Shown here one piece after another: positions 48,009 to 55,074 of a stretch of 64,000 nucleotides of DNA. The stretch comes from Gemmatimonadota bacterium. Lineage in GTDB: Bacteria > Gemmatimonadota > Gemmatimonadetes > Gemmatimonadales > GWC2-71-9. Where the stretch lies: contig JANYLJ010000054.1 of the NCBI GenBank assembly GCA_025357945.1, positions 1 to 64,000 on the forward strand, in the 5' to 3' direction. Positions within the stretch are counted from its first letter, which is position 1. The number at the start of each line of letters is the position of its first letter. Position numbers and translations under genes: made by a program. The notes below the pieces were generated by a model that was not told the origin of the DNA, did not search any database, and saw only the letters and a program-made list of their open reading frames with translations.

Positions 48009-49769
48009 ATGCCCACCCCGTCCCTGATGCCACTGCCGCCCGCGCCCGGGGCCGTGCTTCCTCTCTCGGGCGCCACGACCGTCACGATCGGCTCGGTGGA
48101 CAGTTCGACGTTGCACCTCGAAGTGCCCGGCGTGGCCCCGCACCACGCGGCCATCGAGTCACGCGACGGCGCCTGGTGGATCCGGCCGATCGGCGGAACG
48201 GTAGAGCTCAACGGCGTGCCGCTGACAGGGGCGGCACGACTGAGCGACCGGGATCAGCTCCGGATCGCCGCCAATCTGTACTACGAATTCGCCACCGGCG
48301 AGCGGCGCACCCGGCGGATGGAATCGGCGGCGGACATGATCGCGCGGCCTCGCAAGCGGAGCTCCGGTAGGCTGCCGGGCGCCCGACGCAACGTGTCGCT
48401 CGCCGCTATCGCCACGGTGGTGATCGCGGTACTCCTGGTCGTCGGGGCCGCCGGCGTGGCGTGGTACGGCATCTTCCGCGCAACCAAGTCGATCGTCGTC
48501 CTCGACGATCGCCAGGCGGCAGAACTCGACACCCTGCTCGTGATCGCCTACGACCATGTGGAACGGGGCGGCACGCTGCTCGAACTGGGGCTCGGTGACG
48601 GAGCCAGCGACGAATTCGCCAAGGCCGTGACCACCCTCGAGCTGAGCGACCTGCGGAATCATCCGCTCGTGAAGCCGAGAATTCAGGCGCTCGCTGCGTC
48701 GGTCGCCGCCATCTATCGCGAGCGAAGCCTCGCGGTGCCGAGCAATTACGCCAACGCGACCTCGCCCCTCACCGCCGAGCAGCTCAAGACCGCGTCACTC
48801 TCGGCCGACCAGTTCGCCGGCAACTTCGCGCTGATGGCCGCCGGGTTCGCGGCGAAGTTCGGTCACCAGATCGTCATCTCCGGACGCGACCACGCCGAGC
48901 ACGTGATTCTGTACGGCAAGGGAGGAGCAATGGACCTGAGCATCAAGGATATGAACCCGGCCGAGGTGCGTTTCATTATCGAGCAGTCGCACGGCCGACA
49001 CATCCGTGTGAAGGACTTCTCGCAGGACTCGGTACTGCGTCGCCAGGTGGCGAATGCGATCAGGGCTGGCCTGCTTTTCGAGGCGGGAACCGGCCTGCAC
49101 CTGCACATCGATCGCTTCGCCAACCGGCGGGATCGGTGGACCACGCTGCGGACTACGCCATCACGGGAGCGACCGGCGGAGTTCTTCGAGCGAAGGGCGC
49201 CGGGAGGCGGACTAGCGACTGCGTCTGCGGCGGGCGGCACCGACGCCGGAGAGCGCCAGAAGTCCGGTTGCGAAGAGCGTCATGGTCGCGGGCTCCGGCG
49301 TCACTGCCACCGCGGGAGTCCCGAAGAACTGAAAATCCGAAGCGCCGTTGTTCGCAGCACCGATGGTATAGGCGCTCACCTGCCACTTGACGTACCGAGC
49401 GGTGAACGGGGTAAGCACCGAAGCGGTGCTAATGGATACACCACCATTGGAGTAGCCGGTCGATCCGGTCAGGCTGCTGAAGTCGGTTTGGTTGCTGAAG
49501 CGCAGATTGAAGCCGGTCACGTCGCCGCTGCAGTTCGTGCCGGTGTAGCCGATCGAAGAAAAAGCGATCGCCGCGCCGAAATCGAAGGCAATGAAGGTAT
49601 TCGTCCCGCCCGATTCGGTGCAGTAGACCGTCGCGGCCCCGAGGGCGTCGATGGCGTTCGAGAGCTGATAGAAGGCGTTCGAGTTGTCGTTCGGAAAGCC
49701 AGGCGTACCGCCGAAAATGGCGACGCTGGCGTTATTGATGAGCTGGGCGCTGAGCGTCGTGGGAATTGA
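48009..49769 (+). CDS. FHA-like / TM / M15-like peptidase protein, 3' end disrupted
   Basis: Paralogue of the gene at 55075-56334. ATG 48009 is chosen because MPTPSLMPLPPAPG aligns with MPQPALTPVLPTPG of the copy. Order: degenerate FHA-like domain (about residues 20-90, VTIGS, PHHAAIESRDGAWWI, ELNGVPL), basic linker, membrane helix (residues 130-154), and a periplasmic region with an M15-like metallopeptidase pattern (SGRDHAEH, LYGKGGAMDL, TGLHLHIDRF, about residues 270-372). The frame then runs through an 87-bp direct repeat (from residue 370) and on into about 190 codons antisense to a PEP-CTERM gene. The original C-terminus is probably the one now encoded at 50162-50286. The topology resembles YscD-type ring proteins; a secretion-system role is inferred. 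Confidence 0.75.
   Translation: MPTPSLMPLPPAPGAVLPLSGATTVTIGSVDSSTLHLEVPGVAPHHAAIESRDGAWWIRPIGGTVELNGVPLTGAARLSDRDQLRIAANLYYEFATGERRTRRMESAADMIARPRKRSSGRLPGARRNVSLAAIATVVIAVLLVVGAAGVAWYGIFRATKSIVVLDDRQAAELDTLLVIAYDHVERGGTLLELGLGDGASDEFAKAVTTLELSDLRNHPLVKPRIQALAASVAAIYRERSLAVPSNYANATSPLTAEQLKTASLSADQFAGNFALMAAGFAAKFGHQIVISGRDHAEHVILYGKGGAMDLSIKDMNPAEVRFIIEQSHGRHIRVKDFSQDSVLRRQVANAIRAGLLFEAGTGLHLHIDRFANRRDRWTTLRTTPSRERPAEFFERRAPGGGLATASAAGGTDAGERQKSGCEERHGRGLRRHCHRGSPEELKIRSAVVRSTDGIGAHLPLDVPSGERGKHRSGANGYTTIGVAGRSGQAAEVGLVAEAQIEAGHVAAAVRAGVADRRKSDRRAEIEGNEGIRPARFGAVDRRGPEGVDGVRELIEGVRVVVRKARRTAENGDAGVIDELGAERRGN
49117..49203. repeat. 87-bp direct repeat, copy 1
   Basis: Bases 49117-49203 match bases 50162-50248 at 84 of 87 positions without gaps (differences A/G, A/G and G/C). 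It encodes the C-terminal end of the FHA/M15 protein (ANRRDRWTTLR...) and on the other strand the 3' end of the kinase gene. The two copies flank a 958-base segment containing the PEP-CTERM gene. Confidence 0.92.
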
Positions 49770-49814
49770 CAGCCCACCGGCCAAGCCTGCGAGAAGCATG
49801 AGGTGGCGTTTCAT
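49212..49814 (-). CDS. PEP-CTERM sorted secreted protein
   Basis: About 200 residues. Signal peptide (KRHLMLLAGLAGGLSIPTTLSAQ), a beta-rich domain with one Cys pair (VYCTES, TNCSGD) resembling a discoidin-like carbohydrate-binding fold (FIAFDFGAAIAFSSIGYTG, TARYVKWQVS), and a PEP-CTERM tail: VTPEPATM, hydrophobic stretch (TLFATGLLALSGVGA), then RRRR. PEP-CTERM proteins are cut and anchored or released by exosortase and go with exopolysaccharide. ATG 49814 has GGAGGG nine bases upstream. The whole gene lies in the segment between the 87-bp repeats and is antisense to the read-through 3' end of the FHA/M15 gene. Confidence 0.92.
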   Translation of the reverse strand: MKRHLMLLAGLAGGLSIPTTLSAQLINNASVAIFGGTPGFPNDNSNAFYQLSNAIDALGAATVYCTESGGTNTFIAFDFGAAIAFSSIGYTGTNCSGDVTGFNLRFSNQTDFSSLTGSTGYSNGGVSISTASVLTPFTARYVKWQVSAYTIGAANNGASDFQFFGTPAVAVTPEPATMTLFATGLLALSGVGAARRRRSR

Positions 49815-50161
49815 GGACCAAGTCCCTCCAGATGCAATCGGTTGGGTCACCGGAACAAGCGGGACAGAGGCAAGATTCATGCGGCGCCGAGCGTTGCGAT
49901 CAGCAATGGCGGCCGGGAGCACCGCGATTCCAGGAAAAGGTTCAATCCATGCAGGCTGGCGCAGTCTTAAGTCCAATCGTTCCGAACTTCCGAACCGGAG
50001 AAATGTACTCTCGAAGCGGCGTCAGGGTGTGGTGCCAGGGCAACGATTCTGATGCGAGCGATCCGCAGTTATTCCCCGTGCCTTGGCGTTCGTTCATGCC
50101 ACCAGCCGCACGATAGCTGATCGGCGAACGACAACCGCTGGGGACAAGCTATTGCATCGCG
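49815..50161. other. Inserted non-coding segment upstream of the PEP-CTERM gene
   Basis: About 350 bases with no supported gene. It should hold the promoter of the minus-strand PEP-CTERM gene; no sigma-54 (TGGCAC-N5-TTGC) site and no clear sigma-70 pair were found. It is slightly less GC-rich than its surroundings and ends at copy 2 of the 87-bp repeat. Confidence 0.4.
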
Positions 50162-50248
50162 TCGCCAACCGGCGGGATCGGTGGACCACGCTGCGGGCTA
50201 CGCCGTCACGGGAGCGACCGGCCGAGTTCTTCGAGCGAAGGGCGCCGG
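50162..50248. repeat. 87-bp direct repeat, copy 2
   Basis: Second copy, overlapping the 3' end of the kinase gene (minus strand). On the plus strand its frame reads ANRRDRWTTLRATPSRERP and continues to a stop at 50286, probably the original C-terminus of the FHA/M15 gene at 48009. The repeat marks where a roughly 1-kb segment was inserted or a duplication occurred. Confidence 0.92.
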
Positions 50249-50859
50249 CGGGGATCGTCGCTCCGGGCCGCAATGATGGCGTCTGAAGCGGCATCACCGA
50301 GCAGCGCAGCGAGTGTCATCGCCACACCGTAGACATCGACCGCCGGCGACACAACGCCCGTTGCGTTCTTCCGCAACTCTGGCGCTGACCACGGTGGCGT
50401 GCCGACTTCATCCTCTTGCCAGCCATCCGGCAGCGCGCGTGGCGGGTCACCCCAGGCGGCGATCCCGAAGTCCGCCAAGCGGAGTGCGTCACCCACAAAA
50501 AGCAGATTGGACGGCTTGATGTCCCGGTGTGTGACACCCCGTGCGTGGCACGCCGCGACGACGGCGAGCAGCTCGCTCGCGATGCGCTTGCGGTTGCCCA
50601 GGGACAGCCCGCCGCGCAGTCGGTCGTGAAGCGAGCCTCCGTCGGCAAACTCGAGCAGGAGCGTGAGCGGCGCCTGCCGTACCTCGAGCAGCCGGATCAC
50701 CCCGGGCGTCCCGGCGAGGTGCAAGAGTACGTCCGCTTCGTTCTGCAGCCGCAGGGCGAAGTCCTCGCGCATGGCGTCTTCGGGGCGGAGCTGCTTGAAG
50801 GCACAAGGATTTCCCCGCGCATCCATCCCGCGAGTGATCAGCGACGTCGCCTGCGTCAT
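50206..50859 (-). CDS. Small Ser/Thr protein kinase lacking the glycine loop
   Basis: A 217-residue kinase with no membrane helix. Seen: lysine in CAFKQL, Glu in LQNEADVL, catalytic loop HRDIKPSNLLF, ADFGIAAWG, the APE-like GTPPWSAPELRK and the late DDPRRRPSLEEL. The N-terminus (TSLITRGMDARGNPC) begins where the glycine loop should be, so GxGxxG is missing; no start further upstream exists. It overlaps the FHA gene by one base (TGATG) and is the natural partner of the FHA domains around it, as PpkA is for Fha1 in type VI systems. Its 3' end lies inside the 87-bp repeat. Confidence 0.88.
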   Translation of the reverse strand: MTQATSLITRGMDARGNPCAFKQLRPEDAMREDFALRLQNEADVLLHLAGTPGVIRLLEVRQAPLTLLLEFADGGSLHDRLRGGLSLGNRKRIASELLAVVAACHARGVTHRDIKPSNLLFVGDALRLADFGIAAWGDPPRALPDGWQEDEVGTPPWSAPELRKNATGVVSPAVDVYGVAMTLAALLGDAASDAIIAARSDDPRRRPSLEELGRSLP

Positions 50860-51773
50860 CAGATGATCAGGAACTTGAACCGCGCCATCCCCGCGAGCGA
50901 AAACTCATCACCGTCTTCGAGCGTGCGGTGTTCGCCGCGATCGAGCAATTCCTCGTCCATGTAGGTGCCGTTCAGCGATGAGTCGATCAGGAAGTACTTG
51001 TCGTTCTTGCGGACGATAGTGCAGTGATAGCGTGAGATGAACGCATCGGCATCGCTGAGAATGAGGTCGTTCCTTTCCTCCGGCCGATCCGATACCGCCG
51101 AGCCAATGCGAAACACCGGCCGATCGATCGTGTACATCTTGCCGCGCCCGATGCCATCGATGATTTCCAGCATCGCCTTCTGTTGCGACGCATCAGCCCG
51201 CCGCCGGGCCAGCTGCCGCTGGTGACGGGCGGCCAGAAGTCTGGCACCGACGGCCACGATGAGCGCGAGGAGCAGAATCGAGCCCGCGATCGTGAACAAG
51301 GTCGTCCGCAACTGGCGCGCTCGGGCGAGGGCGACGATGCGATCGCGAAACGCCAGCGCGCGCTGGTTGTCGGGTTGCGCGGCAAGGATGCCATCGACCG
51401 TATGGCGCGCGCCAGCAAGATCCCGCGACTGAATCGCACGCTGCACTGCGGCGAGCCGCTGATCGATGGCGTTGCCCGCCTGGCGCACCGAATCGGACTT
51501 CACCGCCGCGTCGTAGTCAGCCACCGCCGCCCGATAGCCGGCGTCCACCGTCGAATCGCCCATCCCCTGCAATTGCATCCGCTTCCAGCAGTCGGTCCGG
51601 TCACGGATACTCTGCATCGTGTGGTCGGCCGATTGGTCCATCTGCTGGCAGAAGTGGCGCAGCGTAGTCTTTTCCTGCTCGCGTTGTCCACTCGTGCCGG
51701 ATGGGCTGACTCGCCCCTGGGCCATCAGTACCGCTGGGAGGAAGGACAATACCGCGAGGACCCGACTCAGCAT
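50859..51773 (-). CDS. Signal-peptide / TM / cytoplasmic FHA protein A
   Basis: About 304 residues, paralogue of 56212-57132. Signal peptide (RVLAVLSFLPAVLMAQ), then a periplasmic helical region with two conserved Cys (RHFCQQMDQ and RTDCWKRMQ) and a repeated-helix stretch (AVQRAIQSRDLAGA), a membrane helix near residues 165-188 (TLFTIAGSILLLALIVAV), then a canonical C-terminal FHA domain: FRIGSA, ISRYHCTI and SLNGTY, all residues needed for phosphothreonine binding. The start is ATG 51773. It would sense something in the periplasm and recruit phosphorylated proteins inside. Confidence 0.85.
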   Translation of the reverse strand: MLSRVLAVLSFLPAVLMAQGRVSPSGTSGQREQEKTTLRHFCQQMDQSADHTMQSIRDRTDCWKRMQLQGMGDSTVDAGYRAAVADYDAAVKSDSVRQAGNAIDQRLAAVQRAIQSRDLAGARHTVDGILAAQPDNQRALAFRDRIVALARARQLRTTLFTIAGSILLLALIVAVGARLLAARHQRQLARRRADASQQKAMLEIIDGIGRGKMYTIDRPVFRIGSAVSDRPEERNDLILSDADAFISRYHCTIVRKNDKYFLIDSSLNGTYMDEELLDRGEHRTLEDGDEFSLAGMARFKFLII

Positions 51774-51813
51774 GGCGGGAAAGGTGGTGCGAACGGTTGC
51801 CCGGGTCCAGCCG

Positions 51814-53112
51814 TCACCGGCGGAGCGCGGTTCGGCGCGCCGTCTGATGAGTGATGTCTTCCGGCTGCCGGGGTGGTCCTTCTTCGGTCGTGACACCGGC
51901 GGCCCCGGTCCGCGTGGTGGTCGAGCGTTCGCGTGCGGTGGGCGCCGCGACCGTCGATTGACGCCACCCGACGCGCAGGGCCAGCACCCAGATTCCGGCC
52001 ACCAGGACTGCCATCAGCAACGCGACAACTGGGCGGTTGCTGCCGGCACCAACACCAAGAAGCAGCGCCTCTCGAAGTGCCGGGCTCAGTGCCGATGGCT
52101 CCGCGACCGCCTGAAACGCCGGCATCGCGATGAGCGGCGGCCGCCACGCCAACGCTGCGACCGCAGCCCGCGTCGCGCCGACGCTCAGTGCCGCCGACCC
52201 GATTGCGGCTGTCCGACCCAGTGCCGCGGTCCCGAGTGCGCCAACACCGAACGTCAATTCGCGCGCGCCGATAAACTCCCGGGCAATGGCCGCGAGGCGG
52301 AGCGCGATAGCGTTCGGATCGAGCGCTACGGAGTAGGCCGAGCCGGCGGGACCAGCCAGCGCATGAAGTTCGGCCATGGGCGCATTCACGCTGAGCGCCA
52401 GAATCCAGATGCGCGGCCCGGCGGAGCCCACTCCAGCCGCGGCCTGGCTCAACCCGGCAGGCCCGGCAAGCAGGTCCGCCGCATCCTTCCCCCGCCCCAG
52501 GTCGTTGCGACCCATGCTGATCACCAGCAGACCGGCATTGCCGCCGAACGCGCCGTCACTCGCCGCCGCAACGCGCTGCGCACCGCGCAGGATCGCGCTG
52601 TACAGCGGCGATCGTCCCTTGGACGCCGGCGCCCGCAGGGTGTCAACCGATGCGATCGCCGACCCAGGCGAGTGGAACGTGGCGTCGGCAATTTGCCGCG
52701 GCAGATCTCGCCCGTCGAATCCCACCACGGCGACCTTGATGGCGGAGGTATCAAGAGTGGCAAGCCAGGACTTCAGCGCAATCCGGGTGAACGCAATCCC
52801 TTCTCCCGACATCGCGGCGCCGCGATCGATCAGGATCAACAGCCGCGTTGGCAGCACCTCGGCCGGTGCCGCGCCGAGCCCTGGGCCGACCAGCGGGTGA
52901 CCAACAATTTCGCCGCTCCACGCTGCGTTTTGCCAAACGGAATCCAGCGCCCCCACCGCGGCGCGCGCGGACGCATCAAGCGTTACGCGGGCTCGCAGGC
53001 AGGGGGCATCACTGCCGGCTGTGCAGCGCACCAGTTCGAGGCGCGCGGGGACCTGCGCCATCCCCACGCGCGCCACGGTGATGCCGAGGACCGCGAGCAG
53101 TGCTCGTCGCAT
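51814..53112 (-). CDS. VWA domain membrane protein
   Basis: About 432 residues. Signal peptide (RRALLAVLGITVARVGMAQ), a von Willebrand A domain (about residues 90-260) starting LLILIDRGAAMSG, and a C-terminal membrane helix (RPVVALLMAVLVAGIWVLAL) with a basic cytoplasmic tail. The MIDAS motif is DRGAA where DxSxS is expected, so metal binding may be weak. Later Cys in VRCTAGSDAPCLR could pair. ATG 53112 overlaps the next gene's stop (TGATG). Probably a periplasmic adhesion or assembly module of the adjacent secretion system; the partner is unknown. Confidence 0.8.
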   Translation of the reverse strand: MRRALLAVLGITVARVGMAQVPARLELVRCTAGSDAPCLRARVTLDASARAAVGALDSVWQNAAWSGEIVGHPLVGPGLGAAPAEVLPTRLLILIDRGAAMSGEGIAFTRIALKSWLATLDTSAIKVAVVGFDGRDLPRQIADATFHSPGSAIASVDTLRAPASKGRSPLYSAILRGAQRVAAASDGAFGGNAGLLVISMGRNDLGRGKDAADLLAGPAGLSQAAAGVGSAGPRIWILALSVNAPMAELHALAGPAGSAYSVALDPNAIALRLAAIAREFIGARELTFGVGALGTAALGRTAAIGSAALSVGATRAAVAALAWRPPLIAMPAFQAVAEPSALSPALREALLLGVGAGSNRPVVALLMAVLVAGIWVLALRVGWRQSTVAAPTARERSTTTRTGAAGVTTEEGPPRQPEDITHQTARRTALRR

Positions 53113-53948
53113 CACGGCGCCCGGAGCACTCGAAGGTGGTACCGGGTCCGACCGACCGCGATCGTCCCGGACGCCGCAATGAACGTCGGGTGCCGAACGT
53201 TGTGGCCGGACGCGACGACACCGCCCGCCGGCGGATAGAGCGCGATGCGCCCGCTCACGCAGGCGACCTGCGCCTCGCCGAGCGCGAGCACCTTCCCGTC
53301 GTGGAGTGGCCATTCCCGGAGCGTCAGCAGGCTCGGCTCCTCACCGCGGGCCGGCAGCAGTTCGATCGTCGCGGTCGCGTGCCAAAGCTCCGGGCCTGAA
53401 ACCGCGAAGCCGACTGTACCACCGAACCAGAGCGATGCGACCGCCTGCCACACGTCCGTAGCGCCAGGAAGGGTGAAGATCACGCCGGCGATTGCGCCAC
53501 CGCCGCAGGCGATCAACGCACTTTCCGCGATCCGTCGCGACGGGCGGCCGTGGATGAATGCCGCCAGGAAGGTCGTTGTTCCACCGGCGGAGAACGCCCA
53601 GGCGGCGACACGCTCGATCAGGAAGATTCGCGCCGACGCCGACGTGTGGATGAAGGCGAGCAACGACGCGCCGCAGAGCGCGCCGACGCCGCCGAACAGC
53701 GCGCCGGCGACGGCGTTGAAGACCACATCCTGACGCTGTCGGAATGCGCGGGCCGCGATCACGGCGCCCCCCACCACTCCGCCGACGACCAGCGCCGCAA
53801 TTTGGTCGAGCCGGGTGTAATCGACGGTCACCACCGGGCCGAGCCCGTTGAGCAGCCAGCCGCAGGCTGCGGCGGCGATACCGATCACGGTGGAGGCGAG
53901 CACGCCGTGCGGCAGGCGCGACGCGCCAGCACCGGTCGCCGCGTTCAT
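53112..53948 (-). CDS. Polytopic membrane protein with possible FHA-like C-terminus
   Basis: About 278 residues with about six hydrophobic segments (for example VLASTVIGIAAAACGWLLNGLG, VVFNAVAGALFGGVGALCGASLLAFI). The last 75 residues (TLREWPLHDGKVLALGEAQVACVSGRIALYP, HNVRHPTFIAASGTIAVG) look like a beta-sandwich that could be a degenerate FHA domain; this is a guess from the strand pattern. ATG 53948 overlaps the Sel1 gene (ATGA). No family recognised for the membrane part. Confidence 0.65.
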   Translation of the reverse strand: MNAATGAGASRLPHGVLASTVIGIAAAACGWLLNGLGPVVTVDYTRLDQIAALVVGGVVGGAVIAARAFRQRQDVVFNAVAGALFGGVGALCGASLLAFIHTSASARIFLIERVAAWAFSAGGTTTFLAAFIHGRPSRRIAESALIACGGGAIAGVIFTLPGATDVWQAVASLWFGGTVGFAVSGPELWHATATIELLPARGEEPSLLTLREWPLHDGKVLALGEAQVACVSGRIALYPPAGGVVASGHNVRHPTFIAASGTIAVGRTRYHLRVLRAP

Positions 53949-55012
53949 CGGGCGAGGTCGCGAATCTTGTTGGCGGCGTCCTTGTTGCCCTGTGCTGCGG
54001 CCTTGCGATACCACTCCAGCGCCTTCGCTTTGTCCTTCGCGACGCCGAAGCGTCCCTTTTCGTACGCCTCACCGACCGCGAACGCCGCCTCGGCGTGCCC
54101 CGCGTTACCGGCGCGCGAGTACCAGTCGAAAGCCGCCGCTTGGTCCTTCTTCAATCCACGGCCGCGGTCGTACGCGACGGCGAGCTGGAACATCGCCTCG
54201 CGATCGCCGTTGCGCGCCGCCTGCACGAACCAGCGCGCGGCACTGTCATCACTCTGATTGACGCCATTGCCGCGTTGGAACAGCAGGGCCACGCTGCGCT
54301 GTGCCACGGCGCTGCCAGCCTGCGCCGCATGGGTGCACGAACCGTACGCATCGCGCCACGACGCACTCGCCATGTTCTGCCGGCAGGCGGCATCGTCCGC
54401 CCCACCGCGCTTGAGCGTGGGCGCGGGAGCCGGAGCGGCTGGCACCTTGGACGGGCGGGCCGGCACGAGCTTGGGCGACCAGGCGAAGTGTTGTCCGGCG
54501 GTGACCTGCACCGTGTCGGTCCGGGGGAGATAACCGGGCTGCGATACGTCGAGGACGTGGCGACCGACGGTTACAGCGAGGCGGCGTCGCGAGGTCCGCT
54601 TTCCGTCGACCTTCATCACCGCGTTCCTGGGGAGTGCGGTCGCGATGATCGCCGCCGCCGCCGGTGGCGGAGGTGGCGGAGGTGGTGGAGGTGGCGGGGG
54701 TGGCGGGGGTGGCGGCGTAGCCTTCGGCGACGCAGCAGCCTGCACAGGTGCGGTCACCGGCGTGGGTGGTGGCACGGCGGCAGCGACGGGCGGCGTCGCG
54801 ACCACGGCTGCCGCTGGTGAGTGCGGCGCGCCAGCCGGCGGGGCGGCGGGGCGCGGCTCTTTTCCCGTCGGCAACGTGAGAAGTACCACGGCGAGCGCGA
54901 TCAGGCCGAGTGCCGTGGCGACGGTGACAACCCGATTGCGTCCGGCGAGGCCTGGGCTGGCGACGGGTGACGGCGGCAGTGGCACTTGCTCGGCGGGCGC
55001 CGTTTCAGGCAA
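53945..55012 (-). CDS. PEGA and Sel1-repeat protein with polyproline linker
   Basis: A 355-residue protein: short cytoplasmic N-terminus, membrane helix (VVTVATALGLIALAVVLL), a Pro/Ala-rich linker including 18 consecutive prolines, a PEGA-type domain (AVMKVDGKRTSRRRLAVTVGRHVLDVSQPGY), then four or so Sel1-like repeats (AVAQRSVALLFQRGNGV, AMFQLAVAYDRGRGLKKDQAAAFDWYSRAG, AEAAFAVGEAYEKGRFGVAKDKAKALEWYRKAA). Sel1 repeats bind proteins. The start is TTG 55012 with GGGAGG upstream. The polyproline run should need EF-P to translate. Confidence 0.85.
   Translation of the reverse strand: MPETAPAEQVPLPPSPVASPGLAGRNRVVTVATALGLIALAVVLLTLPTGKEPRPAAPPAGAPHSPAAAVVATPPVAAAVPPPTPVTAPVQAAASPKATPPPPPPPPPPPPPPPPPPAAAAIIATALPRNAVMKVDGKRTSRRRLAVTVGRHVLDVSQPGYLPRTDTVQVTAGQHFAWSPKLVPARPSKVPAAPAPAPTLKRGGADDAACRQNMASASWRDAYGSCTHAAQAGSAVAQRSVALLFQRGNGVNQSDDSAARWFVQAARNGDREAMFQLAVAYDRGRGLKKDQAAAFDWYSRAGNAGHAEAAFAVGEAYEKGRFGVAKDKAKALEWYRKAAAQGNKDAANKIRDLAR
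54654..54712. repeat. Triplet-type low-complexity tract encoding polyproline
   Basis: A run of (GGT/GGC/GGA/GGG) triplets, close to a 9-base period GGTGGCGGA, encoding 18 prolines on the minus strand. Such tracts are prone to slippage in steps of three and can change linker length. Confidence 0.8.
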
Positions 55013-55074
55013 CGATCCTCCCGAAGTCAGTGGCTCGGTGGCGAGGCGCGAAGAATAAGCGCAGTATTAGGAGA

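Noticed and set aside
49815-50161. Sigma-54 promoter for the PEP-CTERM gene
   Set aside because: rpoN is encoded in the window and PEP-CTERM genes are sigma-54 controlled in other bacteria, but no TGGCAC-N5-TTGC match was found.
54645-55058. Plus-strand ORF with a polyglycine run
   Set aside because: It is the complement of the polyproline tract in the Sel1 protein; TTG start with good ribosome site and domains support the minus strand.
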